The notes under the pieces were generated by a model that was given only the letters and a program-made list of their open reading frames with translations, made no database searches and was not told where the DNA came from. From a virus, in IMG/VR virus record IMGVR_UViG_3300020159_002655, positions 1 through 38,563 of that record: a stretch of 38,563 bases of DNA; one strand, written 5' to 3'. Position 1 is the first letter of the stretch. Each line of letters opens with the position of its first letter. A program made the translations under genes and the position numbers. Positions 1-8,288 of the stretch are shown one piece after another.

Positions 1-656
1 GTTTCGGCCCCACTATTAAATTGACCGCTTGTGTCGTAAATAATTGGACTTTTATCTTTAAGTGCTCTTCGGCGCAAAGCTTCCGCCAGGTCCCTTGACT
101 CTTCGTGAACAAAGGTAGCCCCTCCCGGTGTCTGGTGAAATAAGTGAGCTTGATACTCGGGTATAATCAGCTTTGCATCATCGGGGTCAACAACGGCTGA
201 GCCAGGTTGAAAAATCGAATCTAGTCCATCAAGATATTCAAATAAATCGCTTGGGTTAGTGGGGACATCTCCCTTAAACGAATCCATTATTTGAGTTCTT
301 GTTGTGCTTTTTCCCGTTGCCGTCGTTCCGCCAATAACGGTAAAAACAAGGTCGTCGTCCCAGGCTCCGCCTTTAAAGTCTTCGCGTTCGGCCTGAGCTC
401 GTGCCATCTCGGCTTCTATATATGGAGACCATATAACGGACTGTCTTGCAGGACTCAAATTTCTTTTTTGTTGCCATGGTCTTGGGCTTAGGATTGCGTC
501 AAAAGTTGCTCTATCAGGAATATCTGGATGAGGTAAGCCAAGCAAGTCATGGAGACGCCAGTTTGGCCTCCATTTAATCCCCGACTTGGTCGATTTAATA
601 GCCTTGCCAATGTTTTCGCGTATTTGCGAGACTTCATCTGGGGAGTATCTACCCAT
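1..656 (-). CDS. Zeta-toxin-like P-loop kinase domain protein (partial, runs off left edge)
   Basis: Read on the minus strand from ATG at 656, the frame is open to position 1 (218 codons), so the C-terminus is missing. A Walker A loop, GGTTATGKST, lies at residues 109-118 (positions 303-332). About 40 residues later comes VVDPDDAKLIIPEYQAH, which resembles the zeta-toxin segment with a substrate-binding Asp, followed by a helix and a IIYDTSG strand. This order matches zeta-toxin/UDP-GlcNAc-kinase-like P-loop kinases; the family assignment is by motif only. The frame stays open upstream of the ATG to about 755 and encodes RGLSGAM immediately before it (654-668). That is the motif shared by the other large proteins here, so translation probably enters from upstream, by -1 frameshift from the preceding gene or a non-ATG start. 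No antitoxin is visible beside it. It is likely a cargo module in a phage late operon rather than a free toxin-antitoxin pair. Confidence 0.75.
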   Translation of the reverse strand, partial: MGRYSPDEVSQIRENIGKAIKSTKSGIKWRPNWRLHDLLGLPHPDIPDRATFDAILSPRPWQQKRNLSPARQSVIWSPYIEAEMARAQAEREDFKGGAWDDDLVFTVIGGTTATGKSTTRTQIMDSFKGDVPTNPSDLFEYLDGLDSIFQPGSAVVDPDDAKLIIPEYQAHLFHQTPGGATFVHEESRDLAEALRRRALKDKSPIIYDTSGQFNSGAE

Positions 657-730
657 TGCTCCAGAAAGTCCGCGTGAGGCTGACGCCCGATTATCCGTTG
701 CGCTTCTTGTGTCGCCCGGACGGTCGGGCG

Positions 731-2899
731 TTATGCTTTTTTTGGTTTTCTCCTCGCTCTAAAAAATCCACGAGGATATTTTTTAGCATTTCTGGCGGTG
801 CTGAGAATAGTGTTTTCTGTTTTATTTAGACCGTCTGGACGCTTTGCCGATGCCGTTCTGGAAAAAGAGCCTTTACTCATACGGTCAAGGTCTCCCTGAA
901 TCGAATCCAGCTCTCTAAAATCTACCTTGTTAGCTTTCTTAGGGGATGCAATTCTTACCCCTCTCGGTATTCCGGAACCCATTGAACCGCTCATTCCACC
1001 ACCGGAACTATTTTTATTAACTTTATGTGCTTGAACTTCGGGCCAAAAAGATTGAATAGAACGGCGTTTTTCTTCAAGGAGATTTATGTAATCGTCTAGA
1101 TAGCTATAGCTTCTATCTGTTGCCGTTGAAATATCGTGGTTATTATTTATTTCTTCAGCAAAGTTTTTAAGACTTGGTGATGTTTCAAAGAACCAATCCC
1201 TCATTCTTTGCCAATACTCAAGAGTTCCTTCGTCCTTTTTTTGTTCCGGCATTGTTTCAAAAAGCAAAGAAGCAAGACGCCACAGCTCTACTTGTTTTTT
1301 GCGCATCATTTGATACTCGTTTGAGGTTCTTTTTTTGAGTTCTTTTGCTTCTTTTATTGCATCATTTAGACGCCTTTTTAAATCTGACTCACTGCTGGCG
1401 TTAATCATCCTGTCCATCAGTCTTTCTGACGCCGCATTCATGGCGCGCTGCCGAGCAGCAATACTTGCTGCTTGTTCGGCCGCTCTTGAGTCTTGCTTTG
1501 ATGCTCCAGACTCTATTGCTCCTTGTCTACTCATGTCGCGAACAAGGCTCCAGTGCCGGTCTGGATAGTCGGGAGCGATTTCCCTAAACGATTCACCGTT
1601 TTGTACGCGCTGCCATATCGCAGCTCTTTCTGTTATTGCATCCGTGCTTTGTCCAAGCCTGTCAACTCGTTGAGCTTGTCTTTCCTGCATCTCTTCGTCA
1701 GTTAATTCGTAGTCTTCTTTTTGTTCAGGATTTAAACCCGCTGTACGAAGTAGTTTGTCCCAATTTATTTCTTCGCCATCAGTAAATTCTGTTGGACGTG
1801 GGGCATAGCGCTGTGCTTGGCTATCGGCTTTGTCGTCGGCCCATTCGCTCTCTTCATAGTCTCTAGCGCTCCTGTTAAAAGGGTGGTCCTTCAGCCAGTT
1901 TTTAATTGCGTCAATTTCTGCCCGCGCTTCCTTAAGGTCTTCGGGAGCGACGTCTGCATCTGGTCCAAGCAAGCGCTCGGCCTCTCCATCCCAGTCGTAG
2001 TCAGCACCCATTTCTTCAGAGATTTCATCTAGGACTTCATCTTGAAGACGGTTAAGTTCGGCCAAGTCGTTGGGGTCAAAGTCGTCTTCACCAAAAGGTT
2101 CGTCATCGCCCTCAAACGTATTCCTATCGGCACGACCTATAGAGCCTGTAAGCTTGTTGCCAGGACCGGAAGTTCTTTTTCTAAGTTCTTCTGGTTTTTT
2201 TGCAAACGGGTCAACGCCGTCCGCCATAGAATCACGCCGACGCAATATTGCATCTTTCTCTCTTTTGCGATATGCCTCTGCCAGCTGTGCTGCTTGTTTT
2301 TTAATGGGTTCAGGCATCCCTCCAGAAATGTCATTAATCATCGACGCGGTCAAACTGAACTCTTTTGGACCCCATGTGTTATCGAAGTCATCTTCAATTA
2401 AATTCTGCGCCCAATCCCATATTGCATTATGGCTGGATATTGCTTGCCGCTTCTTTCCAACATTGGTTATTTTTTGAATGCGGTCTTGGTCTTTTTCAAG
2501 AAGGTCAAGCATGGAGTTAGCAACACCTATTTCGGAGTCTTTATCTCTTTTTGAAATAGAACCAGTTAATTTTCTTCCAGTTGTTACCCTTTGTGGAACC
2601 TTTGGCTTATTTGGAACCTCTGTGGGTGCCGGCGTTGGTGTGGATGGAACAGGCGGCTTGATTGGGACTTCTTCTGGACGAGGAATTTCAATCGGCTTTA
2701 CCTTGGGCATGTTTTTTGGGCCAGCGGGCCGTTCGAAGGACGTCCCTTCTTGTACGGTTCCGTCCATGTCGCCATCAATGGCGTCGGGGTCAAATCTCTC
2801 GAAGCGGTTCCCTATCCTTTTGCCGCGTCTGAGAGCTTTTTCGTCGGTATTACTAAAGACAATACCTTCAATTTTTGTGATGTCAAATTTTTTAGTCAT
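731..2899 (-). CDS. Large modular virion-associated protein with EF-hand-like loop and LSGxM motifs (722 aa)
   Basis: No family recognised for the whole protein. Residues 37-58 are an EF-hand/dockerin-like loop, FDPDAIDGDMDGTVQEGT followed by SFERP. A Pro-rich linker (about 63-100) follows that closely resembles the one inside the prohead protease polypeptide (PKVKPI..P.PE.VPIKPP). LSG-type motifs sit at residues 111 (LTGSI), 250 (LTGSI) and 636 (MSGSM), separating an early helical region, an acidic helical region and a basic tail. A short stretch around residues 425-460 (AIWQRVQNGESFREIA) could be helix-turn-helix-like, but this is weak. The ATG at 2899 is preceded by GAGAGG. It is the penultimate gene before the left edge of the minus-strand operon and ends at a slippery A7 tract, so part of the product may continue into the kinase. 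It probably acts inside the virion, by analogy with its sister proteins. Confidence 0.7.
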   Translation of the reverse strand: MTKKFDITKIEGIVFSNTDEKALRRGKRIGNRFERFDPDAIDGDMDGTVQEGTSFERPAGPKNMPKVKPIEIPRPEEVPIKPPVPSTPTPAPTEVPNKPKVPQRVTTGRKLTGSISKRDKDSEIGVANSMLDLLEKDQDRIQKITNVGKKRQAISSHNAIWDWAQNLIEDDFDNTWGPKEFSLTASMINDISGGMPEPIKKQAAQLAEAYRKREKDAILRRRDSMADGVDPFAKKPEELRKRTSGPGNKLTGSIGRADRNTFEGDDEPFGEDDFDPNDLAELNRLQDEVLDEISEEMGADYDWDGEAERLLGPDADVAPEDLKEARAEIDAIKNWLKDHPFNRSARDYEESEWADDKADSQAQRYAPRPTEFTDGEEINWDKLLRTAGLNPEQKEDYELTDEEMQERQAQRVDRLGQSTDAITERAAIWQRVQNGESFREIAPDYPDRHWSLVRDMSRQGAIESGASKQDSRAAEQAASIAARQRAMNAASERLMDRMINASSESDLKRRLNDAIKEAKELKKRTSNEYQMMRKKQVELWRLASLLFETMPEQKKDEGTLEYWQRMRDWFFETSPSLKNFAEEINNNHDISTATDRSYSYLDDYINLLEEKRRSIQSFWPEVQAHKVNKNSSGGGMSGSMGSGIPRGVRIASPKKANKVDFRELDSIQGDLDRMSKGSFSRTASAKRPDGLNKTENTILSTARNAKKYPRGFFRARRKPKKA
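737..743 (-). promoter_or_regulatory. Candidate -1 frameshift slippery site A AAA AAA
   Basis: On the minus strand the last codons of the 722-aa gene are CCA AAA AAA GCA TAA, so the zero frame contains the heptamer A AAA AAA followed by G, two codons before the stop. A -1 slip on the two Lys codons would read AGC ATA ACG CCC and continue open through RGLSGAM into the zeta-like kinase. The downstream frame has a TAG 20-30 bases upstream of the slip and no ATG before the kinase ATG. I see no obvious stem-loop downstream and have not folded the region. An alternative is that the true tract has eight A residues (indel in the assembly), which would fuse the two frames outright. Confidence 0.5.
2726..2791 (-). 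other. EF-hand/dockerin-like loop, copy 1
   Basis: Residues 37-58 of the 722-aa protein. Acidic residues at alternating positions (D-x-D-x-D-G) followed by VQEGT and SFERP match the shape of a calcium-binding loop. Copies 2-4 lie at 7845-7910, 18116-18181 and 27437-27502. Confidence 0.6.
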
Positions 2900-2911
2900 G
2901 CGCGCCTCTCG

Positions 2912-3559
2912 TTAGCTGCTCATATCGGTAAATGAATACCTAGTCTTTTTTGCCCCTGATTTACGTGGGTGCCCATCAGGTAAAAGAGATATGTCTGATA
3001 TATATCTTAGATTCTTTGGTGCCGCTCCGGAGAGAACAGATAGAAATATGTTTACTCGTCGCATCGCCTCTTTTGAGCCATTTCTTTTTTCTTTGTCCCA
3101 AATGGTTTGCAGCATTGCCGGGGTAGCCATGTATGTGCTTCCTTTTTCGGCAAGTTTCATCTCTTTGTTGTGAGACCTGACTTTGGCAACAATAAATCTG
3201 TTGTCTGGTGCTTGCTGTTCTGATTTAACCTGAACTGCTTTAGAAACTAATCTAGAATTAGCTGGCGTCTTTTTAATAACACGTTTTATAAATTCGCGTT
3301 CTCTTTTTTCTCTGTCTTTTTTTGCTTGTGGCCCGACACCCATTGACCGTCTGTAATCAGACTCATTAGTGCAGGGCATCCATGCTTCGCCGCCGTCTAT
3401 TGTGGCGTATCTTCTGATGCCTATGCACCCCATTTGGCGAGACCTAACTCTGGCGGAGTCTGGGCTGAGATATACGTCTGGGTCGCCTTTTCTAATCCTT
3501 CTTTGTCCTTGCATTGCTTTTTCAGATAAGAGCTTCTCGTTTGTTTTATCTCTAAACAT
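2912..3559 (-). CDS. Hypothetical protein with GCIGI..WMPC motif (215 aa)
   Basis: The frame is open from a TTG at 3577, but GGAGGG lies 7 bases before the ATG at 3559, so 3559 is the better start. It overlaps the end of the upstream gene (stop at 3552) by 8 bases. The protein is basic and mostly helical in the middle. Residues 45-64 carry two Cys residues in the pattern GC-IGI-x..DG-x..WMPC-TN, ending in xxDYRR. The same pattern occurs in the 106-aa protein at 7965-8285, so the two are likely paralogous at this motif. The C-terminus contains VLSGAAPKNLRYISDI. Function is unknown. Its position inside the late operon suggests a virion or assembly role. Confidence 0.7.
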   Translation of the reverse strand: MFRDKTNEKLLSEKAMQGQRRIRKGDPDVYLSPDSARVRSRQMGCIGIRRYATIDGGEAWMPCTNESDYRRSMGVGPQAKKDREKREREFIKRVIKKTPANSRLVSKAVQVKSEQQAPDNRFIVAKVRSHNKEMKLAEKGSTYMATPAMLQTIWDKEKRNGSKEAMRRVNIFLSVLSGAAPKNLRYISDISLLPDGHPRKSGAKKTRYSFTDMSS

Positions 3560-6500
3560 CAGGACCCTCCACTTCAATTGTTCTAGGCTTTTGGCGCGTT
3601 GGAAGAGCTTCGTAGATTTCTTTGATATTAAAGAAATTAGGAAGGTCAGTCATTGTTTTAAGAATTAAACGTAGGCGCTTTATTTCTTCGTCGCTCATAC
3701 TTATCGATATTCCATTGTCGTCCGTCGGCAGGGCTTCTAATGAGTTGATAATGGCTAGAGCTTTCATTAGTTCTTGATATTGCGGCGTACTTATTTCAAT
3801 GTCTTTTGATTTTACTTTTGCTGCATATTCGTTTATGTCGTCAGCAAAGATGTACCAGTTATCCACATCTATTTCTGTAAAAAACCGCATTTGTTTATCA
3901 TTTGGAGAAACTATTGAGCGTCGTGTTGGCTGATTTGATATTGGAATTTTTTTAATATTTCTTCCACCCATTTCGCCAGACAGTCTTCTGGTCGGTTTTT
4001 CATCCTGCATTTCTTTGCGCATTTTTCTTGTGGCGCGACGAGTGCCTGGAGTTAGGTTATTAAACGGCACTGCTGTATTGTCCCAGTATTGAGATTTACC
4101 AATACGTCGTCTTAAATTGTCATCAGACCTTAACGACTGAACCATCGTGAGAAATGAATCAAATTCTTGCGTCATCTCAAAAATTTGCAAAGACCTGGCA
4201 ATTTTGTACAACCTTGCTCCATAGGCTTGTGCGTATGGGTCTTGTCCTTTTGCCCAGTCAAGTTGTTCAAACCATTCACCTTTTTCAAGGTCCCAACCCA
4301 TTGCTTCTGCATATATCGTCGCAAGCTCCTTTAAATTAGAAACATATTTAGGGTCAGTTCTTAGTGCTGTAATGTTTTCTCCTGCAACATTGTAACCATC
4401 TCCGTATGCAGCGCTTCCTCTGTCAATTGGAAAAGCCCACCAGTCATAGTGAGCATTATGAAGTTTTTTCCAGTCTTTTTTATTTTTCCAGTCTCTAAAC
4501 ATTTCAAGTTGCTCAGCTTGTTTTTCCTGCATGTGCTTATGGCCGTAAAACTTGATTGTATTTATATATTTGCTGGGCTTGTCTTGACGCTTGCGCCAAC
4601 CAAAAAACTTTCTTTTGTTTTTTTTCTTTTCCTGATTATTGTTACGTGCCGGAAGAGGCACTTCCCTTTCCCACGGGAGCGGCACGTCTATGGGCGATGA
4701 AGAAACACCTTCTCCGTCGTAACCGTTGGGGTTATAGTCTTTCCAAAATTCATACTCTTCGTCACTCAAGGTGTCAAGATAGTCGTTCCACTCTTCTTCT
4801 CGTTCTATTTCCTGTTCTAGTTCATAATCAAAATCATCCGCATCTGGGTCATAATCCGTATATGCAACTTCAATGTCCAATAGTTCGTCGATTATCCGGT
4901 ATCTTTCTTGCTCGCCAATATCAATACTGAACAAACGTTCGGCCAACAATTCCACTCTTGTTCCCGGGTCTCTATTCCAGTCCGAACCCATCATCTTCTT
5001 TAGCTCTTCTAGGTATGCACCAATTTCAGCGTCAGAGTCATATATGCCTATGGCTCCCATTAAAGATGAAGAGCGAGCCCGTCTGGTTTTTATTCTTTCG
5101 GTTGTGTCGTTTAGAACAACGTCTTGAAGAGTATCGATAGGAACATTTTTAATTTTTTTACCACGGCCAATTTTGCCAGAAAGCTTATTGGTCCGTTCAA
5201 AACTTATTATTCCATTTTCATTTTTTGAAGTTATTGGTTTACCGTCTGGTCCCAGTAAACCATTTTTTCCAGTATCAATTATTTCTAGCAAATCTGATAT
5301 GGGTCCTGGATAAGCATCAAAGCCCCATCGCATAAAATTATGAAACGTGCTTTGGTCTCTCCTATTATAAAAACGCATGAATTCCGGGTTTGTAGGCCAC
5401 GATTCAGATGCTTTTGAAATTGCTGGACTTTTGGCTAGTTGTCCCCATCCGTACTCTCTCCACCAAAAACGATGAGCTGCTTCTTTTTGAGCTTGAGTCC
5501 AATCAATAGGCGCATACTCAATCATGTCTCTATGAGCAAGGTAGTTGGCCCACTCTCCATGTCTGTCGTACGCTCTTCCTGTTCCATAGTGGCCAAATAG
5601 GTCGTGTAGACCATCACTGCCAATAAGAAAAGTACTGCCTGTTTGTATGTTCATTAGGGACATTACGTATTCTTGAATCCATGAAACATAATTACCCTTG
5701 TTGTAATCTGTTATTTGCAGTTCAGGAGGAATGGGTAGGTCTTTACCATCTTCTATAAACCCTTTAATTAGGTCATCTAGATATTTCTGATAAAGCCAGG
5801 GCCCACCAGTGTCAACGTCAACTTCATCATGTGCTGAATACCTGCCGGTATAATACTCTGCAATTTTTTTCCAAAGTTCCTCAACTGCTGCTATCGGCGG
5901 TAGTTCAACATCAGCCCAGTCTCGCTGTCTAGCCAAAAGCGGATTAATCAGCGGATGAGGCTCTGCAATTATTATTGGCAAACCGCCAGAGGCTGTTGAA
6001 ATTCTGATTGAATCCAAAAGCTCTCTTCGCATGCTGTCAATCTCTGGACGAAGCGGCATGTTGTAAATATCACCAGTTACAAAACCGTTTGCTATTTTCC
6101 CGGTTGCGCTTTCTACTGCTCCAGCTTGGCTTTCGTTAAGTTCGAATTCTTTCGAAACTTTTGCAATTAATTCAGAAAGAGGCAAAGCCTGAACGGTTCT
6201 TCTGTCCGCTCTCATTGAGCCACTTAACCCAGGACTTTTTCTTTGTTCGTCCGCCTTCTTGCGGCCGCTCTCTTCAATTTTTTTAGCCATGTCTGCACGT
6301 ATTTTTTGCTCTATAGCTCTTGTAGCTGTAAGCAATTTTTCGTCGAATTCATTTTCTGTCATGCCAAATTTTTCAGCTGACTCAGCGGAGCTGTGTGTTG
6401 CTCTGTAAATAAACATATCTTCTGTTTTTTTATCAAAGAATCCAGGGTTTCTCGTTACAACTTTAGCCAAGTCGGCAGCGAGGTTGCTAACTTTTCTTAC

Positions 6501-7964
6501 GCCAAGAGGCCCAGAGCCTTCAGGTATGTATTGTTTATTTGGGCTACCTAATCTTGTGAAAAGTTTTTCGCCTGCTTCTTTACGTTTTTTGTTTACTTCT
6601 CTGATTATTCTTTGATTGCGATGGCGAGATGCGCGGGATAAAATATCCAACTTTCTAGACATTTCCATATCATCCTCAAAAGCCAAAGCCAACCAGCCGG
6701 CATGACCAAAACCAATTCTGTGCTTTCCGGCAGCTAGGTCTTTAACTGGAATCCACTCAGCAGCTTTTGCATCTGACGCGGCAACAGCTTCCGTATCTGC
6801 CGGAACGTCATAACGGGCACCCCCAACACGTACGCCCTCAACAAATCTAGGGTCCCAGTCTCTCGCCTCTATTTCGCCTATGTAACGTTTTGAAAGCGCT
6901 TGTGATGCGGAAATACCAACTTCTTCTTCCATCTCCCGGTCCGCTGTTTGTTCTAGTGTTTCCCCCTCGTCATGTAGTCCACCGGGAAGAGTAAAACCTT
7001 CAGTGAACGGCGCTGTCTTGCGACGAATCATTAAAACTTCTTTTTCACCATTTTCATTAGTGCGAACAATTATGGCATCGGCTGCTTGCTGTTTTTCTTT
7101 TTTAGCAAAAGACCAGCTATTGGATGACCAGGAAACATCGTTGTCCATGTCTGAATCGTCAAGTATTGCGTCAAGGCTCACTCCGGCCGCTTCAGCTTCT
7201 TCTACTAAATTTTTTCCTACGATATCAATGTGTTTTTCACGTGTGGTTTTATCTGCGGAATCTCCAGGACCAATGTCCCCCCTTAGTCCTCTTCTCCGTT
7301 TTTCTCTATTTGTTAATTTTGGTTCTTCTGGTTTTGGCTCTTGAGGAGCAGGAGACGGAAAGTAGTCTTTAAATGTTTCGTTAACTATATTGCGAAGTTC
7401 ATTTTTTAAGTCGTCATCATCTATCTCTAGCGTTTCAGCGAGTTGGTCAAGCGTTAGCTTGGTTCCTGGTTTTTGTTTTGCTGCAACAAGACGTAGCGCA
7501 GTTGCCTTGTCTTCTGGGCGAAGTGTAGGTTTTGTTTGTTCTAAAGAAAACGAAGATTGTTTGGGTTTTGCTCTTTTGCGCGGTATTACAAGACCAGCTT
7601 TTCTTAGGTCTGAAATAAAATTTAAATATGAACGTGGGTCACTTGGTGTTGACGCAGTTGACCATATACGTCCGTCGGGCCTAATGAACTGTGGGTGATT
7701 GTTCTTACCTCTTCTGATTGTCCATCCTTGTTCTTTGGCCAATTCCTGAAGCTCTTTAATGCTCCACATGCCGCCCTCTCCACCCATTGAGCCAGAAAGT
7801 TTCTGAACAGGGGACCGCTGCGGAAGTCTATTTTTTAATACGTCAGGTCTTTCAAATGCTGTTGCATCCTGAACGCGACCGTCACCGTCGGCGTCTATGG
7901 CGTCAGGGTCAAAGCGGTCAAATCTTCCACCAATTCTTCTGTTTAATCTATTTCTAATAGCCAT
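3552..7964 (-). CDS. Giant modular protein with HicA-like, Nudix and LSGxM-delimited modules (1470 aa)
   Basis: Module order from the N-terminus: EF-hand/dockerin-like loop at residues 19-40; LSGSM at 56; a HicA-like small domain at about 65-130 (GWTIRRGKNNHPQFIRPDGR, then TPSDPRSYLNFISDLRKAG); a linker; a Nudix hydrolase domain at about 280-420 with a complete Nudix box at 329-351 (positions 6912-6980; Gly-x5-Glu-x7-Arg-Glu-x-x-Glu-Glu-x-Gly pattern satisfied); LSGSM at 580; a helical domain with HDLFGH at 787-792 and more His downstream; LSGKI at 928; an acidic region; LSGEM at 1328; and a helical C-terminus. Nudix enzymes hydrolyse nucleoside diphosphates linked to another moiety; the substrate here is unknown. 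The start at 7964 has CAGGAG about 12 bases upstream and abuts the stop of the previous gene. The toxin-like and hydrolase modules inside a late-operon giant suggest virion-carried effectors (inference). Confidence 0.8.
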   Translation of the reverse strand: MAIRNRLNRRIGGRFDRFDPDAIDADGDGRVQDATAFERPDVLKNRLPQRSPVQKLSGSMGGEGGMWSIKELQELAKEQGWTIRRGKNNHPQFIRPDGRIWSTASTPSDPRSYLNFISDLRKAGLVIPRKRAKPKQSSFSLEQTKPTLRPEDKATALRLVAAKQKPGTKLTLDQLAETLEIDDDDLKNELRNIVNETFKDYFPSPAPQEPKPEEPKLTNREKRRRGLRGDIGPGDSADKTTREKHIDIVGKNLVEEAEAAGVSLDAILDDSDMDNDVSWSSNSWSFAKKEKQQAADAIIVRTNENGEKEVLMIRRKTAPFTEGFTLPGGLHDEGETLEQTADREMEEEVGISASQALSKRYIGEIEARDWDPRFVEGVRVGGARYDVPADTEAVAASDAKAAEWIPVKDLAAGKHRIGFGHAGWLALAFEDDMEMSRKLDILSRASRHRNQRIIREVNKKRKEAGEKLFTRLGSPNKQYIPEGSGPLGVRKVSNLAADLAKVVTRNPGFFDKKTEDMFIYRATHSSAESAEKFGMTENEFDEKLLTATRAIEQKIRADMAKKIEESGRKKADEQRKSPGLSGSMRADRRTVQALPLSELIAKVSKEFELNESQAGAVESATGKIANGFVTGDIYNMPLRPEIDSMRRELLDSIRISTASGGLPIIIAEPHPLINPLLARQRDWADVELPPIAAVEELWKKIAEYYTGRYSAHDEVDVDTGGPWLYQKYLDDLIKGFIEDGKDLPIPPELQITDYNKGNYVSWIQEYVMSLMNIQTGSTFLIGSDGLHDLFGHYGTGRAYDRHGEWANYLAHRDMIEYAPIDWTQAQKEAAHRFWWREYGWGQLAKSPAISKASESWPTNPEFMRFYNRRDQSTFHNFMRWGFDAYPGPISDLLEIIDTGKNGLLGPDGKPITSKNENGIISFERTNKLSGKIGRGKKIKNVPIDTLQDVVLNDTTERIKTRRARSSSLMGAIGIYDSDAEIGAYLEELKKMMGSDWNRDPGTRVELLAERLFSIDIGEQERYRIIDELLDIEVAYTDYDPDADDFDYELEQEIEREEEWNDYLDTLSDEEYEFWKDYNPNGYDGEGVSSSPIDVPLPWEREVPLPARNNNQEKKKNKRKFFGWRKRQDKPSKYINTIKFYGHKHMQEKQAEQLEMFRDWKNKKDWKKLHNAHYDWWAFPIDRGSAAYGDGYNVAGENITALRTDPKYVSNLKELATIYAEAMGWDLEKGEWFEQLDWAKGQDPYAQAYGARLYKIARSLQIFEMTQEFDSFLTMVQSLRSDDNLRRRIGKSQYWDNTAVPFNNLTPGTRRATRKMRKEMQDEKPTRRLSGEMGGRNIKKIPISNQPTRRSIVSPNDKQMRFFTEIDVDNWYIFADDINEYAAKVKSKDIEISTPQYQELMKALAIINSLEALPTDDNGISISMSDEEIKRLRLILKTMTDLPNFFNIKEIYEALPTRQKPRTIEVEGPDV
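7845..7910 (-). other. EF-hand/dockerin-like loop, copy 2
   Basis: Residues 19-40 of the 1470-aa protein, FDPDAIDADGDGRVQDAT followed by AFERP. The D-A-D-G-D-G spacing fits a calcium loop. It begins only 18 residues from the N-terminus. Confidence 0.6.
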
Positions 7965-8285
7965 TTATAACAGAGCTCCTGGAGAACCTGGCGTCATTGA
8001 CGTGAGTGAACCGTCGGGCATTGTGGATATACCCGCAACGCCACGCTCACGCAGTTTTTCGTACCCACGGCCGCGTATCTTTCTTTTTGTTTTTTTACTG
8101 CCAGACATACGTTGCGTAACTTCCATCTCGTTAAATGCAGCTTTTTTTGTTGGTTCAGCTTCGGAAGATATACGGCGCAGGACGTCCATGGACGAACATG
8201 GCATCCAGTCTCCATCTTTGTCTTGATGAACACCAGTACATCCGATAAAAGATGCAATCTTCAGTGCTTCCTTGCGCGTGCTCAC
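7965..8285 (-). CDS. Small basic protein with GCTGV..WMPC motif (106 aa)
   Basis: Starts at GTG 8285 three bases after the stop of the upstream gene, with a weak AGG upstream; the stop abuts the next ATG. Residues 16-30 read GCTGVHQDKDGDWMPC, a two-Cys motif shared with the 215-aa protein at 2912-3559, again followed by a D-x-RR element. TQRMSGSKK later on resembles the LSGxM motif but lacks the final Met. No enzyme signature is present. The Cys pair with Trp and acidic residues could bind a metal or form a disulfide. Function unknown. Confidence 0.65.
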   Translation of the reverse strand: MSTRKEALKIASFIGCTGVHQDKDGDWMPCSSMDVLRRISSEAEPTKKAAFNEMEVTQRMSGSKKTKRKIRGRGYEKLRERGVAGISTMPDGSLTSMTPGSPGALL

Positions 8286-8288
8286 AAA

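Noticed and set aside
654-668. GGAGCAATG within the LSGAM codons as a Shine-Dalgarno plus start
   Set aside because: GGAG is only two bases from ATG, too close, and the same residues occur elsewhere with different codons and clearly internal to proteins. It is still possible for the kinase gene, so its ATG is kept as the annotated start with this reservation.
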